64,000 nucleotides of DNA from Actinomycetota bacterium (lineage in GTDB: Bacteria; Actinomycetota; Acidimicrobiia; Acidimicrobiales; Ilumatobacteraceae). The first letter of the stretch is position 1; every line of letters begins with the position of its first letter. Of the stretch, positions 25,695 to 33,940 are shown piece by piece. The notes under the pieces are model-generated. The model was not told the DNA's origin, did not search any database, and worked only from the letters and a program-made list of their open reading frames with translations. The position numbers were made by a program, and so were the translations under genes. The DNA lies in contig CAUJET010000016.1 of assembly GCA_963169665.1 (NCBI GenBank), forward strand, positions 1 through 64,000, given 5' to 3'.

Positions 25695-28067
25695 TCACAC
25701 AGAGAAGGCGATGCCGGCGGGCTGACGCAGCGCGGTGGTGCGCACCAGCGACAGGTCGCCCGTCGCCGTGTTCACCTCGAACTGCTGCACCGTGTCACCG
25801 GTGAGGTTGAGCACGTAGAGCCACCGGCCCGTCGGGTCCAGACCCATCGTGCGCGGCACCGAGATGCCCGTCGTGGTCCACCCCAACGTGGTGAGCGTGC
25901 CTGTCGCCGGATCGATGCGATAGCGCACGATGCTGTCGGCTTGCGGGTGCACCGCGGCACGGCGGTTCGACGCGTACAGGAACTGACCGCTCGGGTGCAC
26001 CACGATCTCGGCACCACTGCGCTCGGCCGGGAACCCCGCCGGCACCATCGACGCGACCTGACGGAACGCTCCGAGCGCGCCGGTCACGTCGTCGAACGGG
26101 AACACCCAGATCGCCGCCGTCAGCTCGTTCAGCAGGTACACCACCTTGCCGTCGGTCGAGAACGCGAGGTGCCGCGGCCCCCCACCTGGTGCCACCTGCG
26201 CGCTGGACACGCTCTGCAACTGTCCGTTGACCAACCGGAACACCTCGAGCCGATCGGTCCCGAGGTCAGCGGTCGCCACGAATCGGCCCGACGGATCGAA
26301 CGCCAGCCCGTGCGGATGTGGCGACAACTGACGCGAACTCGGACCCGACCCGGTCCGCGTCACCGTGCTCGTCACCGCTCCCAGACCACCATCGGCATCG
26401 ATCGCGATCACCTGCCACGTCGCACCGCCATAGTTCGCGACCAACACCGAGTTCCCGGTCGGATCGACCACGAGATGGGTCGGGCCCGACCCCACGTTGC
26501 GCCGGTCGAGGAACGTCAGGGCACCGGTGAGCGCATCGATCGCGTACGCCTCGACGCTGCCCGACGCCAGCTCGTTCACCGTGTAGAGGAACCGACCGTT
26601 CGGATGCACCGCCAGGAACGACGGGTCCTGCGATGCCGTCACCCCCAACGACGTCAACGAACCGTCCACCGGGTCGAACCGGAACCGGGTGATGCCCGGC
26701 GACGGCGATGCCACGCCCTGGTTGTACGTCCCCACATAGGCGAACTGCGGCGGCAGGGGAGCACCTGTGAACCACCCGGTCGCGTCCGCCAGCATCTGCC
26801 CGCCCCGCTGCGTGTAGAGCGAGATCTTGGCCCCGTCACCCAACGTGGCATATGCCGCGTTCGGGATCGTCTGACCCGTCACCTCCACGTTCAGCGTCGA
26901 TGTCGCACCCAAGGTCGCCCGGCCCGTCGGCAACACCTGCACGAAGCCGGCACCGGCCGCGTCCGTCATCGTCACGTTCGCCGCCACCGCCGCCGCATCG
27001 GCCGGGATGCCGAACCGGTTCCCGACCTGTACCTCCAACTCGCCAGCCGGACCGATCGGTCCCAACCGGCTCGTGTTGCCCGCATCACGGGTGTCCACCA
27101 ACCGGCCCGGCGTGATCGGCACGAACAAACCGATCGCCGACCGAGCGCTCGACGCACCCGTCATCACGCCGGCGATGTCGACGATCACATGGCCACCGCG
27201 CTGACCGAACACGGTCACGGTTCCGTCGGCACCCAACGGCACGATCACCTGGTTCGACAACGTCTGTCCCGCACGCGTCACGTTGAGGTTCGACGACGCC
27301 CCGAGCGCCGTCGCCCCGTTCGTCGGCACCACCTGCCAGAACCCCGCATCGGTCGACTCGGTCACCGTGAGGTTCAACACCACCGCGCTCGCCTGGCCCG
27401 GCGCCACCACCCCGCCGCCCAGACTCGTGCCCGTCGACACCGCCACCCGCACCGTTCCACCCGCGGGCACCACGCCCGACTCACGCGTATCGAGCACGCG
27501 CCGCGGCGACGGCGCAGCCAACGGCACGTAGCGACCCGTCGTCGACTCGACCGCCGGCGTGAAGTAGCCGAACACGTCGGCGATCAACTGGCCACCACCC
27601 TGGGTGTAGATCGACACCGCGCCGTCGGCGCCCACCGGCACCGTCACCTGGTTCGCGATCGTCTGCCCCACCGACTCCACGTTCAGATTCGACACCCGCC
27701 CGATGTCGGTGTTGCCGCTCGGCAGCACCTGCACGAATCCCGGCGCGGACGCCTCGGTCATCGTCACGTTCAAGACCACCGCCGACACGCCACTCGACGG
27801 CAGGCCTGCTCGACCCGTCAGCTGCACACGAACCTGACCACCGGCGGCCACCCTGCCGCTCGCGCCGTCGTCGGCCGGACCCTCGCCCGGACGAGTATCG
27901 AGCACACGCGTGGGTGACAACGGCACGAACCGCGACGTCGCATCAGCCGCCATCCCGACACCCCCGGGAGACGCCACCGCGATCCCGGCCAACGCCAACA
28001 CACCGGCCGTCACGTACGCCAGCGTTCGCCGCCAACCACCCTGCATCGATCGACCTCGCCTGGGCAT
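25695..28067 (-). CDS. Secreted lactonase-fold beta-propeller with three N-terminal repeats
   Basis: 790 residues from ATG 28067 (an ATG at 28079 is also possible). A signal peptide (LAYVTAGVLALAGIAVAS) is followed by three copies of a roughly 130-residue unit, each opening F/YVPL.P.RVLDTR and ending with a GGQ or GGH strand plus D(V/I/A). The C-terminal 360 residues form a seven-bladed propeller of the 6-phosphogluconolactonase (YkgB/lactonase_7) family, with repeated HPNGRFLYTVNE-type blades. No catalytic set can be confirmed. The N-terminal repeats suggest cell-surface or matrix binding. The gene is monocistronic. Confidence 0.8.
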   Translation of the reverse strand: MPRRGRSMQGGWRRTLAYVTAGVLALAGIAVASPGGVGMAADATSRFVPLSPTRVLDTRPGEGPADDGASGRVAAGGQVRVQLTGRAGLPSSGVSAVVLNVTMTEASAPGFVQVLPSGNTDIGRVSNLNVESVGQTIANQVTVPVGADGAVSIYTQGGGQLIADVFGYFTPAVESTTGRYVPLAAPSPRRVLDTRESGVVPAGGTVRVAVSTGTSLGGGVVAPGQASAVVLNLTVTESTDAGFWQVVPTNGATALGASSNLNVTRAGQTLSNQVIVPLGADGTVTVFGQRGGHVIVDIAGVMTGASSARSAIGLFVPITPGRLVDTRDAGNTSRLGPIGPAGELEVQVGNRFGIPADAAAVAANVTMTDAAGAGFVQVLPTGRATLGATSTLNVEVTGQTIPNAAYATLGDGAKISLYTQRGGQMLADATGWFTGAPLPPQFAYVGTYNQGVASPSPGITRFRFDPVDGSLTSLGVTASQDPSFLAVHPNGRFLYTVNELASGSVEAYAIDALTGALTFLDRRNVGSGPTHLVVDPTGNSVLVANYGGATWQVIAIDADGGLGAVTSTVTRTGSGPSSRQLSPHPHGLAFDPSGRFVATADLGTDRLEVFRLVNGQLQSVSSAQVAPGGGPRHLAFSTDGKVVYLLNELTAAIWVFPFDDVTGALGAFRQVASMVPAGFPAERSGAEIVVHPSGQFLYASNRRAAVHPQADSIVRYRIDPATGTLTTLGWTTTGISVPRTMGLDPTGRWLYVLNLTGDTVQQFEVNTATGDLSLVRTTALRQPAGIAFSV

Positions 28068-28156
28068 CGTTCCCGCCATCGATCGATCATGGCATGCGCG
28101 CCCGGCCCCGCCGTCAGGCCCGATCACGGCATTCGACCACCGTCATGGTCTCGGCG

Positions 28157-29062
28157 TCACGCGTGCGGAGCGATCGTGGCGCACACGCCACGATGATCGC
28201 TGCCGCTGATCGGCACCACCGCCGCGTCGCTCACCCGCCACCCGGCGGGCACCACGAGGTGATCGATGCGCATCGCGAACAACCGCCAATACGCGTGCCG
28301 ACGACTCGCATGGAACGTGTTCGCTGCCCGCACCGTGCGCAGTGCGTCGAGCCGACCACGCACCAGCTCGCCGTACGCCGGCTGACGGTCCGACAGGTTC
28401 AGGTCGCCGGCCACCACCGCATCCGGCATCGCCGCCACGATCCCGGCCATTCGCCGCACCCCGTCGCGACACACCGCGAACCTCGCCGTGCCCGCACTCG
28501 GCCTCGCCACCACCGTCGGCCGCGGCAGATGCGCGCCACACAACACGAACGGCACCGGCGACATCACACGAACCCACACCACCTGACCCGGGACGGACCG
28601 GCCGTCCACCTGCAGATCGGGCAACCGCTCGAGCGGGAAGCGCGAATACACGCCATGGCCCGTCGAGCCGCCGAGCCGAAGCACCTCATGATGGACGTAG
28701 TGCGCACGCAACACCTCGTGCGTCACGGTGCTCAGCTCGCTCACCACCAACACGTCGGCCCCGACACCCAGCAACGATCGGCCTGCGGCCACCATGTCGG
28801 GGTTCCGGTACCAGAGGTTCGCCGCCAGGAGCCGCACACCGTCGACCGCCGGCGACGCCGCCACCAGACGGCGCGGCCACCTCGTGAACACCCATGCCGC
28901 AGCAGCGAGCATCACGAGCACGACAACCAGCCACCAGACGCCGCCGACCGCAACCGCCACGGCACCCGCACCGGCCAGCACACCGACGCCCGGCACGGCG
29001 ATCGACGCGAGATCCCAGAGATCGACCAGGGTGCGCCGCACGGCCGTGATGCTACGGCCCAT
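28157..29062 (-). CDS. Endonuclease/exonuclease/phosphatase-family membrane protein
   Basis: 301 residues from ATG 29062. Two or three N-terminal spans (about 15-65) precede an EEP domain: LLAANLWYRN (strand with Asn), VLVVSELS (catalytic Glu), AGDLNLS (Asp/Asn) and the final SDHRGVCATI (catalytic Asp-His). This is the usual arrangement of membrane-tethered EEP proteins of actinobacteria, acting on phosphodiesters or nucleic acid outside the cell. A longer frame extends upstream but lacks conserved sequence. Divergent from the TetR gene. Confidence 0.8.
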   Translation of the reverse strand: MGRSITAVRRTLVDLWDLASIAVPGVGVLAGAGAVAVAVGGVWWLVVVLVMLAAAAWVFTRWPRRLVAASPAVDGVRLLAANLWYRNPDMVAAGRSLLGVGADVLVVSELSTVTHEVLRAHYVHHEVLRLGGSTGHGVYSRFPLERLPDLQVDGRSVPGQVVWVRVMSPVPFVLCGAHLPRPTVVARPSAGTARFAVCRDGVRRMAGIVAAMPDAVVAGDLNLSDRQPAYGELVRGRLDALRTVRAANTFHASRRHAYWRLFAMRIDHLVVPAGWRVSDAAVVPISGSDHRGVCATIAPHA

Positions 29063-29234
29063 CGCCCCACCATCACCGTCGTCGAACCGACTGCCAGGTA
29101 CGGCACGTGGGGTGCCCGGGCCGTGACATCGAAGCAACGACCCGGGCACCAGGCTGCTGCGTGCCGGTACACCCAACCATCATCAGCCTGAGGGCGAGTG
29201 ACGCGCCCCCCGGTTGTCGGCCAGTCCGCAAGAT

Positions 29235-29247
29235 TGACCGACGGTCA
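29235..29247. promoter_or_regulatory. Candidate TetR operator
   Basis: A perfect palindrome TGACCG-A-CGGTCA lies in the 277-base region between the divergent EEP and TetR genes, 93 bases before the TetR start. Size and position fit an autoregulatory TetR site. It is a single site and no footprint is known. Confidence 0.4.
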
Positions 29248-29339
29248 GCATTTTGCCCCATCCAGCGACACCGTGCACGGACGAATGGCCCAAATCGGCC
29301 ATGCCATCGGCCATGGCTCCCGTCCATAGATTGACGGCG

Positions 29340-30101
29340 ATGGCCACCCGCCCACCCGCATCGCCCGAGACACCGGAGGAGCCGCCGAAGGCGGAACGGC
29401 TGCTCGAAGCCGGCATGCAACTGATGCGCGAGCACTTCGCCGACGCGGAGAACAACCTGGGCCTCGGCCACCTCTACATCTCCCCCACCCAGGTCGCCGC
29501 ACGAGCTGGCATGAGCAAGGGGATGCTGTACCACATCTGGGGTCGGACCGGCGCGAAGGCGTTCGACAGCTACGTGGCCGAACTCGCCCGCCGGTCGCTC
29601 GTCGAGGTGAACCAACCCGACGAGCTCCGCGCCGCGATCGACGCCGCACACGCCCAGGGCGCGAGCTTCGACGTCGCCGTCGTCGCCCTCGGTGACGACG
29701 AGCTCGACAGCATCGTCAACCACCCCGCACGGCGGCTCTCGTTCATCCAGACGCTCAGCCTCACCGCCTATTCCGGCTGCCAGGCCATCCGCGAATCGCG
29801 CCACAGCAGCGCCGCCGGCACCTACGACGACCTCGCCCCGTTCTACGCACACACCCTCACGGTCTATGGGCGACGCCTCCGTCCCCACCGCAACGGCGGC
29901 CGCCCCCTCACCATCACCGATTTCGCCCGCGCCATCTCCTGCCTCACCGAGGGCTTCGCCGCCGAGGCGCTCTACAACCCCGACGTCCTCGCGGCCGACA
30001 TCGCCTGGAGCGTCGGCCTGCTCGACCAGCCCTGCTCGCTCTACGCGATCAGCCTCCTCGCCCTGGTCGACGGCCTCACCGAACCCACCCCCGACGCCTG
30101 A
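29340..30101 (+). CDS. TetR/AcrR-family transcriptional regulator
   Basis: 253 residues from ATG 29340. The N-terminal helix AERLLEAGMQLMREHF and the HTH ISPTQVAARAGMSKGMLYHIWG (turn at AGMSKG) are TetR-like, though the first helix pair is spaced by an insertion (ENNLGLGHLY). The C-terminal ligand domain is unassigned. It is divergent from the EEP gene and faces a candidate palindromic operator at 29235. What it controls is not clear; itself and the EEP gene are the likely targets. Confidence 0.8.
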   Translation: MATRPPASPETPEEPPKAERLLEAGMQLMREHFADAENNLGLGHLYISPTQVAARAGMSKGMLYHIWGRTGAKAFDSYVAELARRSLVEVNQPDELRAAIDAAHAQGASFDVAVVALGDDELDSIVNHPARRLSFIQTLSLTAYSGCQAIRESRHSSAAGTYDDLAPFYAHTLTVYGRRLRPHRNGGRPLTITDFARAISCLTEGFAAEALYNPDVLAADIAWSVGLLDQPCSLYAISLLALVDGLTEPTPDA

Positions 30102-30120
30102 CCTCCCCACCGCTCCGGGC

Positions 30121-30168
30121 TCTGTGTCACGACGGAGACGTGACGTGCGATCTATGCCGTGACACAGA
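30121..30168. repeat. Palindromic intergenic repeat, copy 1
   Basis: TCTGTGTCACG (30121-30131) and CGTGACACAGA (30158-30168) are inverted arms around a degenerate middle containing GTGACGTG. It starts 20 bases after the TetR stop. Copies 2 and 3 share the arms and the central ACGTCA. See 33834 and 34737. Confidence 0.7.
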
Positions 30169-30441
30169 CACGAGCGGCCGGGCGTGCCCACCGAGTACCA
30201 CTCGCCAGCCGACCACGGCAGCACGCAGCGTGGCCATCAGCGCCAACCGACGACCACTGAGCGACCGAATCCCACGCCGCGTGGGACCTTGACGGCGTCC
30301 AGACACCAGGTCGCGGGTCGGCGCCCGGGACTTGTCGATGTCTTGGACGTCCCTTGGATGTTCGTCAGGCAGCCCCTGGATCGCGTTCCGCTCTACTGAG
30401 CCCGCACACAGTGCGGGCATTCACGAACGGAGAGCAAGCGA
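30169..30441. other. Gene-free stretch upstream of His/Asp-rich protein gene
   Basis: With copy 1 of the repeat this makes about 340 bases without a gene. It holds two perfect short hairpins: TCCCACG-CCG-CGTGGGA at 30270-30286 and GCCCGCAC-ACA-GTGCGGGC at 30400-30418, the latter 23 bases before the next start. A TTGACG hexamer follows the first hairpin. The second hairpin could act on the mRNA leader. No small gene is supported. Confidence 0.4.
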
Positions 30442-31233
30442 ATGAAGCGAGCATGGGTGACCAGCCTCACGATCGCCGGCGTGGTCGGCACCGGCGGCGC
30501 CGCCATGGCGGGCCTGACCGACTCGGGCGCTGCGCCCCTCGACCCGGCGCCCGCGGCACCGATCGCCGCCGCCGTCGTCGGCGAGACCACCAGCACGACC
30601 ACCGCACCGACCACCTCGACCGTCACCTACCAGGTGGGCCCGGCCGGCACCGTCACGATCAGCTACAGCGCCGCCGGCGCCACGGTCACCGAGGCCACCC
30701 CGGCCGCCGGGTGGACCGTCACCAGCGCCAGTGCCGTCGGCAACCACGTCGAGATCCTCTTCACCGACGCCACCCAGACCGTCACCTTCGGTGCCGACCT
30801 CGTGAACGGCGAGCTCGTCCCCGCAGTCTCCTCGACGCCCGCCGCCGGCGCACCGGCCAACTCCGCCGCCCCCGCCCCGATCGCGATCACCGTGATCGGC
30901 AGCTCGAGCACCCCCACCGGCACCCAGCCCACCACGCCCGCGCCGGCGGTCGCACCGACCGTCGCCCCCACCATGCCGGCCGCTCCCCCGTCGTCCTCTG
31001 ACGACGACCACGGCGACCACGGCGACCACGGCGACGACGACCACGGCGGCGACGACGACGATCATGCCCCGGCACCCACCGCCGCCCCGGCCGTCGCGCC
31101 GTCGGCCTCCGCCACCACCTCCCCGTCGGGCGCCGGCCACGAGGACGAGCACGAGGACCACGACGACGACGACGAGGACGAGGACGAGCACGAGGAGCAC
31201 GAGGAGCACGAGGACGGCGGCGACGATGACTGA
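30442..31233 (+). CDS. Secreted protein with His/Asp/Glu-rich metal-binding-like tail
   Basis: 263 residues. A signal peptide (about 1-23, ending MAGLT) and a Thr-rich stretch lead to a small beta domain (about 60-130, VTYQVGPAGTVTISY). A Pro/Ala/Thr linker follows, and then two strongly acidic, His-containing blocks: a DHGD repeat near 190-205 and an alternating EDEH/EEHE block at the C-terminus (about 233-263). Such tails bind divalent metals with low affinity. No catalytic motif. The gene overlaps the next by eight bases and lies upstream of ApbE and a ferric-reductase-like protein, which suggests a metal or redox role outside the membrane. Confidence 0.7.
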   Translation: MKRAWVTSLTIAGVVGTGGAAMAGLTDSGAAPLDPAPAAPIAAAVVGETTSTTTAPTTSTVTYQVGPAGTVTISYSAAGATVTEATPAAGWTVTSASAVGNHVEILFTDATQTVTFGADLVNGELVPAVSSTPAAGAPANSAAPAPIAITVIGSSSTPTGTQPTTPAPAVAPTVAPTMPAAPPSSSDDDHGDHGDHGDDDHGGDDDDHAPAPTAAPAVAPSASATTSPSGAGHEDEHEDHDDDDEDEDEHEEHEEHEDGGDDD

Positions 31234-32143
31234 ACCGACCCGCGAGGAACGCATCGCCCTGCTCCGTGCCAGCCGCGGCCAGGCACCCGTCACGCGGGTG
31301 CCCGCCGCACCGGCACCGGCATCGGTGACGCCGACGCCGACGCACCCACCGGCCGTGCAGCTGTCCGGTCTGTGGGCAGCTCCCACGGTGCCACCCGTCC
31401 CACCCGCACCGCCGACCGCGATCATCACCCCGATCGCCCCCGTCGCAGCGATCGGTTCGCCGGCTCCATCCCAGATCGCCCGGAGCCAGGAACCGACCCC
31501 GACCGCCCGCACCAACGCCGCCGCTCGATCGGCCACCGCCCGCACCGAGGCCCGGGATCGGCGACGCAGCCACGTCGCCGCCGGCGCCCGCATCGCGGTC
31601 AGCGGCCTCACCGCATCGAGCATCTTCGCGCTCACCGCCGTCATCGCCTCGGCGAACCGGCCACCCGAGCCCACGCTCGCTGCTGCGTCACCGCCCGCCG
31701 GCGCAGCAGCACCCCCGACGGTCGATCCGACGGCCACCGTGCCCACCACGATCGACCCCGCCGTCACCACCGTGGCCGACCCCACCACGGTCGCCGCAGG
31801 CACCATCGTGCTGGCCATCCCGGGTCTCACGGGTCTGGAGACCACCACCGTCCCCGCTCCGATCGACCCCGCCGCAGCCGCCCTCCCGGCCGCACCCGCA
31901 CCCGCTCCTGCGACCCCCGCACCCACAGCCGCACCCGCGAAGCCGGCCTCAGCGCCCGCCGCTGCAGCGCCGGCTCCCGCTGCGGCACCCGCCGCTGCGG
32001 CAGCACCCGGACCGGTCGACACTGCGGCGCCGGCGCCGGCGCCGCAGCCGGCGCCCGTCGTCACCCAAGCCCCGGCACCGGTCGTCACGCAACCGCCGCC
32101 CCCGCCGCCGCCGGCCAACACCACCGCGCCCAGCGGCGCCTGA
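31226..32143 (+). CDS. Single-span membrane protein with long Pro/Ala/Thr-rich outer part
   Basis: 305 residues from ATG 31226. The N-terminal 110 residues are cytoplasmic and begin TEPTREERIALLRASRGQ; one hydrophobic span (about 122-142, GLTASSIFALTAVIASA) follows; the rest is a disordered Ala/Pro/Thr/Val-rich region that ends in a polyproline run. No enzyme motif. It overlaps the His/Asp-rich protein gene, so both are made together, and a strong hairpin separates it from ApbE. A wall-spanning anchor is the simplest reading. Confidence 0.6.
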   Translation: MTEPTREERIALLRASRGQAPVTRVPAAPAPASVTPTPTHPPAVQLSGLWAAPTVPPVPPAPPTAIITPIAPVAAIGSPAPSQIARSQEPTPTARTNAAARSATARTEARDRRRSHVAAGARIAVSGLTASSIFALTAVIASANRPPEPTLAAASPPAGAAAPPTVDPTATVPTTIDPAVTTVADPTTVAAGTIVLAIPGLTGLETTTVPAPIDPAAAALPAAPAPAPATPAPTAAPAKPASAPAAAAPAPAAAPAAAAAPGPVDTAAPAPAPQPAPVVTQAPAPVVTQPPPPPPPANTTAPSGA

Positions 32144-32152
32144 GCCGTGGGC

Positions 32153-32189
32153 GTCGGTCGTTCCCGGCCCGCCCCCGGGAACGACCGAC
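32153..32189 (+). terminator. Strong hairpin terminator
   Basis: GTCGGTCGTTCCCGG (32153-32167) pairs perfectly over 15 bases with CCGGGAACGACCGAC (32175-32189) around a 7-base CCCGCCC loop. It lies 10 bases after the previous stop and 70 before ApbE, so ApbE probably has its own promoter or relies on read-through. No U-tract. Confidence 0.65.
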
Positions 32190-32258
32190 ACGCCCCTGGC
32201 CCCGATCAACCTCTTCTGCTCCTCCACTCCTCCGCTTCTGACGTCAGGAAGTCCCGCC

Positions 32259-33230
32259 ATGGCTGACACCCTCGAAACCGCCGCCCCGATGGACACCAGG
32301 CCCATCGCCCACGACGGCGCGCCCATCGCCACCCGCGACCTCACGATCATGGGCGGCCGTGGACACCTCGTCGTCCACGGCGGCCACGGCGAGCAGCTCC
32401 TCGACCAGGGCGAGGCCCGACTCCGCGACCTCGAGTCGAAGTGGAGTCGCTTCCGCCCCGACAGCGACATCACCCGCGCCAACCACGCCGCCGGCACCCC
32501 GGTCGAGGTGAGCGCCGACACCATCGCCGTCGTCCAACGCGCCCTCGACGGCTGGCGCCAGACCAACGGCCGCTTCGACATCACGATGCTCCCCGCCCTC
32601 GTCGAGATCGGGTACACGCACAGCGCGCTCTCCGCGATGGCCGCACCCACCGTGCCGGGCCGTGTCGTGGGCCTGTCGGGGATGGTGATGGTGGATCCCG
32701 CCCGATCGACCATCACCGCCCCGGCCACCTCCGCCATCGACCTCGGCGGCATCGGCAAGGGCTTCGCGGCAGACCTCGTCGCCGACGAGCTCATCGCCGC
32801 CGGCGCCTCCGGCGTGCTCGTCAACCTCGGTGGCGACCTCACCGTGCGCGGCCTGCCCAGCGACGACGCCAGCTGGTATCTCGGCATCGAGGACCCGAGC
32901 GCGCCCTCCAAACACGTCGCCCTGCTCCGCATCGTCAGCGGCGGCATCGCCACCTCCGGTACCACCATCCGCCGTTGGACCACCCCCGACGGACGGCTGC
33001 GCCACCACCTCATCGACCCCACCACCGCCCGGTCCGCGACGACCGCGACCCTCACCGCCACCGTGCTCGCCGCCGACTGCGCCACCGCCGAGGTGTACGC
33101 CACCGCGGCGATGCTGCTCGACGCCCAGGCAGCGGTCGCGATGCTCGACCAGCTCGGCCTCGCCGGCCTCGTCGTCGGCGCCGACGGTGGTGTCCACCGG
33201 AGCACCACACTCGGTGCGTTCACCGCATGA
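32259..33230 (+). CDS. apbE: FAD:protein FMN transferase
   Basis: 323 residues. The ApbE fold is shown by ESKWSRFRPDSDI (about 62-74), AIDLGGIGKGFAAD (about 160-173), LVNLGGDL, IVSGGIATSGTT with the metal-site Asp/Thr region, and HHLIDPTTARSA near the end. Family members move FMN from FAD onto a Thr in a DxxxGA(S/T)-type motif of a partner. The enzyme lacks an obvious signal peptide. No clear DxxxGAT target is present in the neighbouring proteins, so the partner is not identified. It is followed 25 bases later by the ferric-reductase-like gene. Confidence 0.88.
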   Translation: MADTLETAAPMDTRPIAHDGAPIATRDLTIMGGRGHLVVHGGHGEQLLDQGEARLRDLESKWSRFRPDSDITRANHAAGTPVEVSADTIAVVQRALDGWRQTNGRFDITMLPALVEIGYTHSALSAMAAPTVPGRVVGLSGMVMVDPARSTITAPATSAIDLGGIGKGFAADLVADELIAAGASGVLVNLGGDLTVRGLPSDDASWYLGIEDPSAPSKHVALLRIVSGGIATSGTTIRRWTTPDGRLRHHLIDPTTARSATTATLTATVLAADCATAEVYATAAMLLDAQAAVAMLDQLGLAGLVVGADGGVHRSTTLGAFTA

Positions 33231-33255
33231 GGACCACGACGACCGAGGCAGCACG

Positions 33256-33819
33256 ATGAGCGAACAGACCTGGTGGTACCTCTCCCGCTCCAGCGGCATC
33301 ATCGCGTGGCTGCTCCTCGCCGCCTCCTGCCTCTGGGGCGTGCTCATGGTGACCCGCATGCTCAAGCCCGCCGACCGGCCCGCCTGGATGCTCGACCTCC
33401 ACCGCTGGCTCGGCGCCCTCTCCGTCGTCACCACCGGCATCCACCTCGGTGCCCTCGTCGCCGACAACTACGTCCACTTCGGCTGGGCCGAGATCCTCGT
33501 CCCGCAGGCCAGCGAGTGGAAGACGTTCCCCGTCACGATGGGCGTGATCGCCTTCTACTTCCTCGTGCTCGTCGAGGCGTCGTCGCTGATGATGAAGAAG
33601 CTGCCCCGTCCCGTGTGGCACGGCATCCACCTCACGGCCTACATCAGCTTCGTGCTCGCCACGGCCCACGGCGTGTACGCCGGCACCGACCGGAAGAACC
33701 TGTTCTTCGTCATCCTCGGCAGCGGCATGGCGTTCATCGTCGTGTTCGCCACCCTCGCCCGCTACCTGCAGGGCAAGGCCAAGGCCGCCCAGAAGTCGCA
33801 GCGCACCGCTGCCGCCTGA
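33256..33819 (+). CDS. Ferric-reductase-like heme membrane protein
   Basis: 187 residues with about five spans. WYLSRSSGIIAWLLLAAS opens the protein; DLHRWLGALSVVTTGIHLGAL provides a His pair about 14 residues apart, and WHGIHLTAYISFVLATAHGV a second pair, the b-type heme ligands of the ferric reductase-like transmembrane domain. The flavin/NAD domain of full ferric reductases is missing, so electrons probably come from or go to a separate flavoprotein, consistent with ApbE next door. Copy 2 of the palindromic repeat follows 15 bases after its stop. Confidence 0.8.
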   Translation: MSEQTWWYLSRSSGIIAWLLLAASCLWGVLMVTRMLKPADRPAWMLDLHRWLGALSVVTTGIHLGALVADNYVHFGWAEILVPQASEWKTFPVTMGVIAFYFLVLVEASSLMMKKLPRPVWHGIHLTAYISFVLATAHGVYAGTDRKNLFFVILGSGMAFIVVFATLARYLQGKAKAAQKSQRTAAA

Positions 33820-33833
33820 CGCCCTCCCAGTAC

Positions 33834-33884
33834 GTCTGCGTCACGGCACAGACGGGACGTCAGCTCTGTGTCGTGACACGGACG
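33834..33884. repeat. Palindromic intergenic repeat, copy 2
   Basis: GTCTGCGTCACGGCACAGACG (33834-33854), a GGACGTCAG core, then CTCTGTGTCGTGACACGGAC (to 33883). Each half is itself a TCTGTG-n6-CACAGA-type palindrome, and the whole is an imperfect long inverted repeat. It starts 15 bases after the ferric-reductase-like stop and 57 bases before the DUF559-type gene. Confidence 0.72.
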
Positions 33885-33940
33885 TCAGGCTCGAACCCTT
33901 GGTTGGGCCGGCGTCCGGCCGGCGGTTGACTCCGCCGCCC

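Noticed and set aside
30990-31220. CRISPR-like or mobile short tandem repeats (GACGACCACGGC type)
   Set aside because: They encode the DHGD and EDEH repeats of the secreted protein and have no spacer structure.
30900-32130. Long minus-strand open frame rich in Gly/Val/Ala opposite the His/Asp-rich and Pro-rich genes
   Set aside because: It is the complement of GC-rich low-complexity coding sequence; the plus-strand genes have a signal peptide, a membrane span and coupled start/stop.
32259-33230. Flavinylation motif for ApbE in neighbouring proteins
   Set aside because: The nearest candidate is a GAT in the His/Asp-rich protein (SAAGATV), which lacks the required Asp upstream; not enough to call a target.
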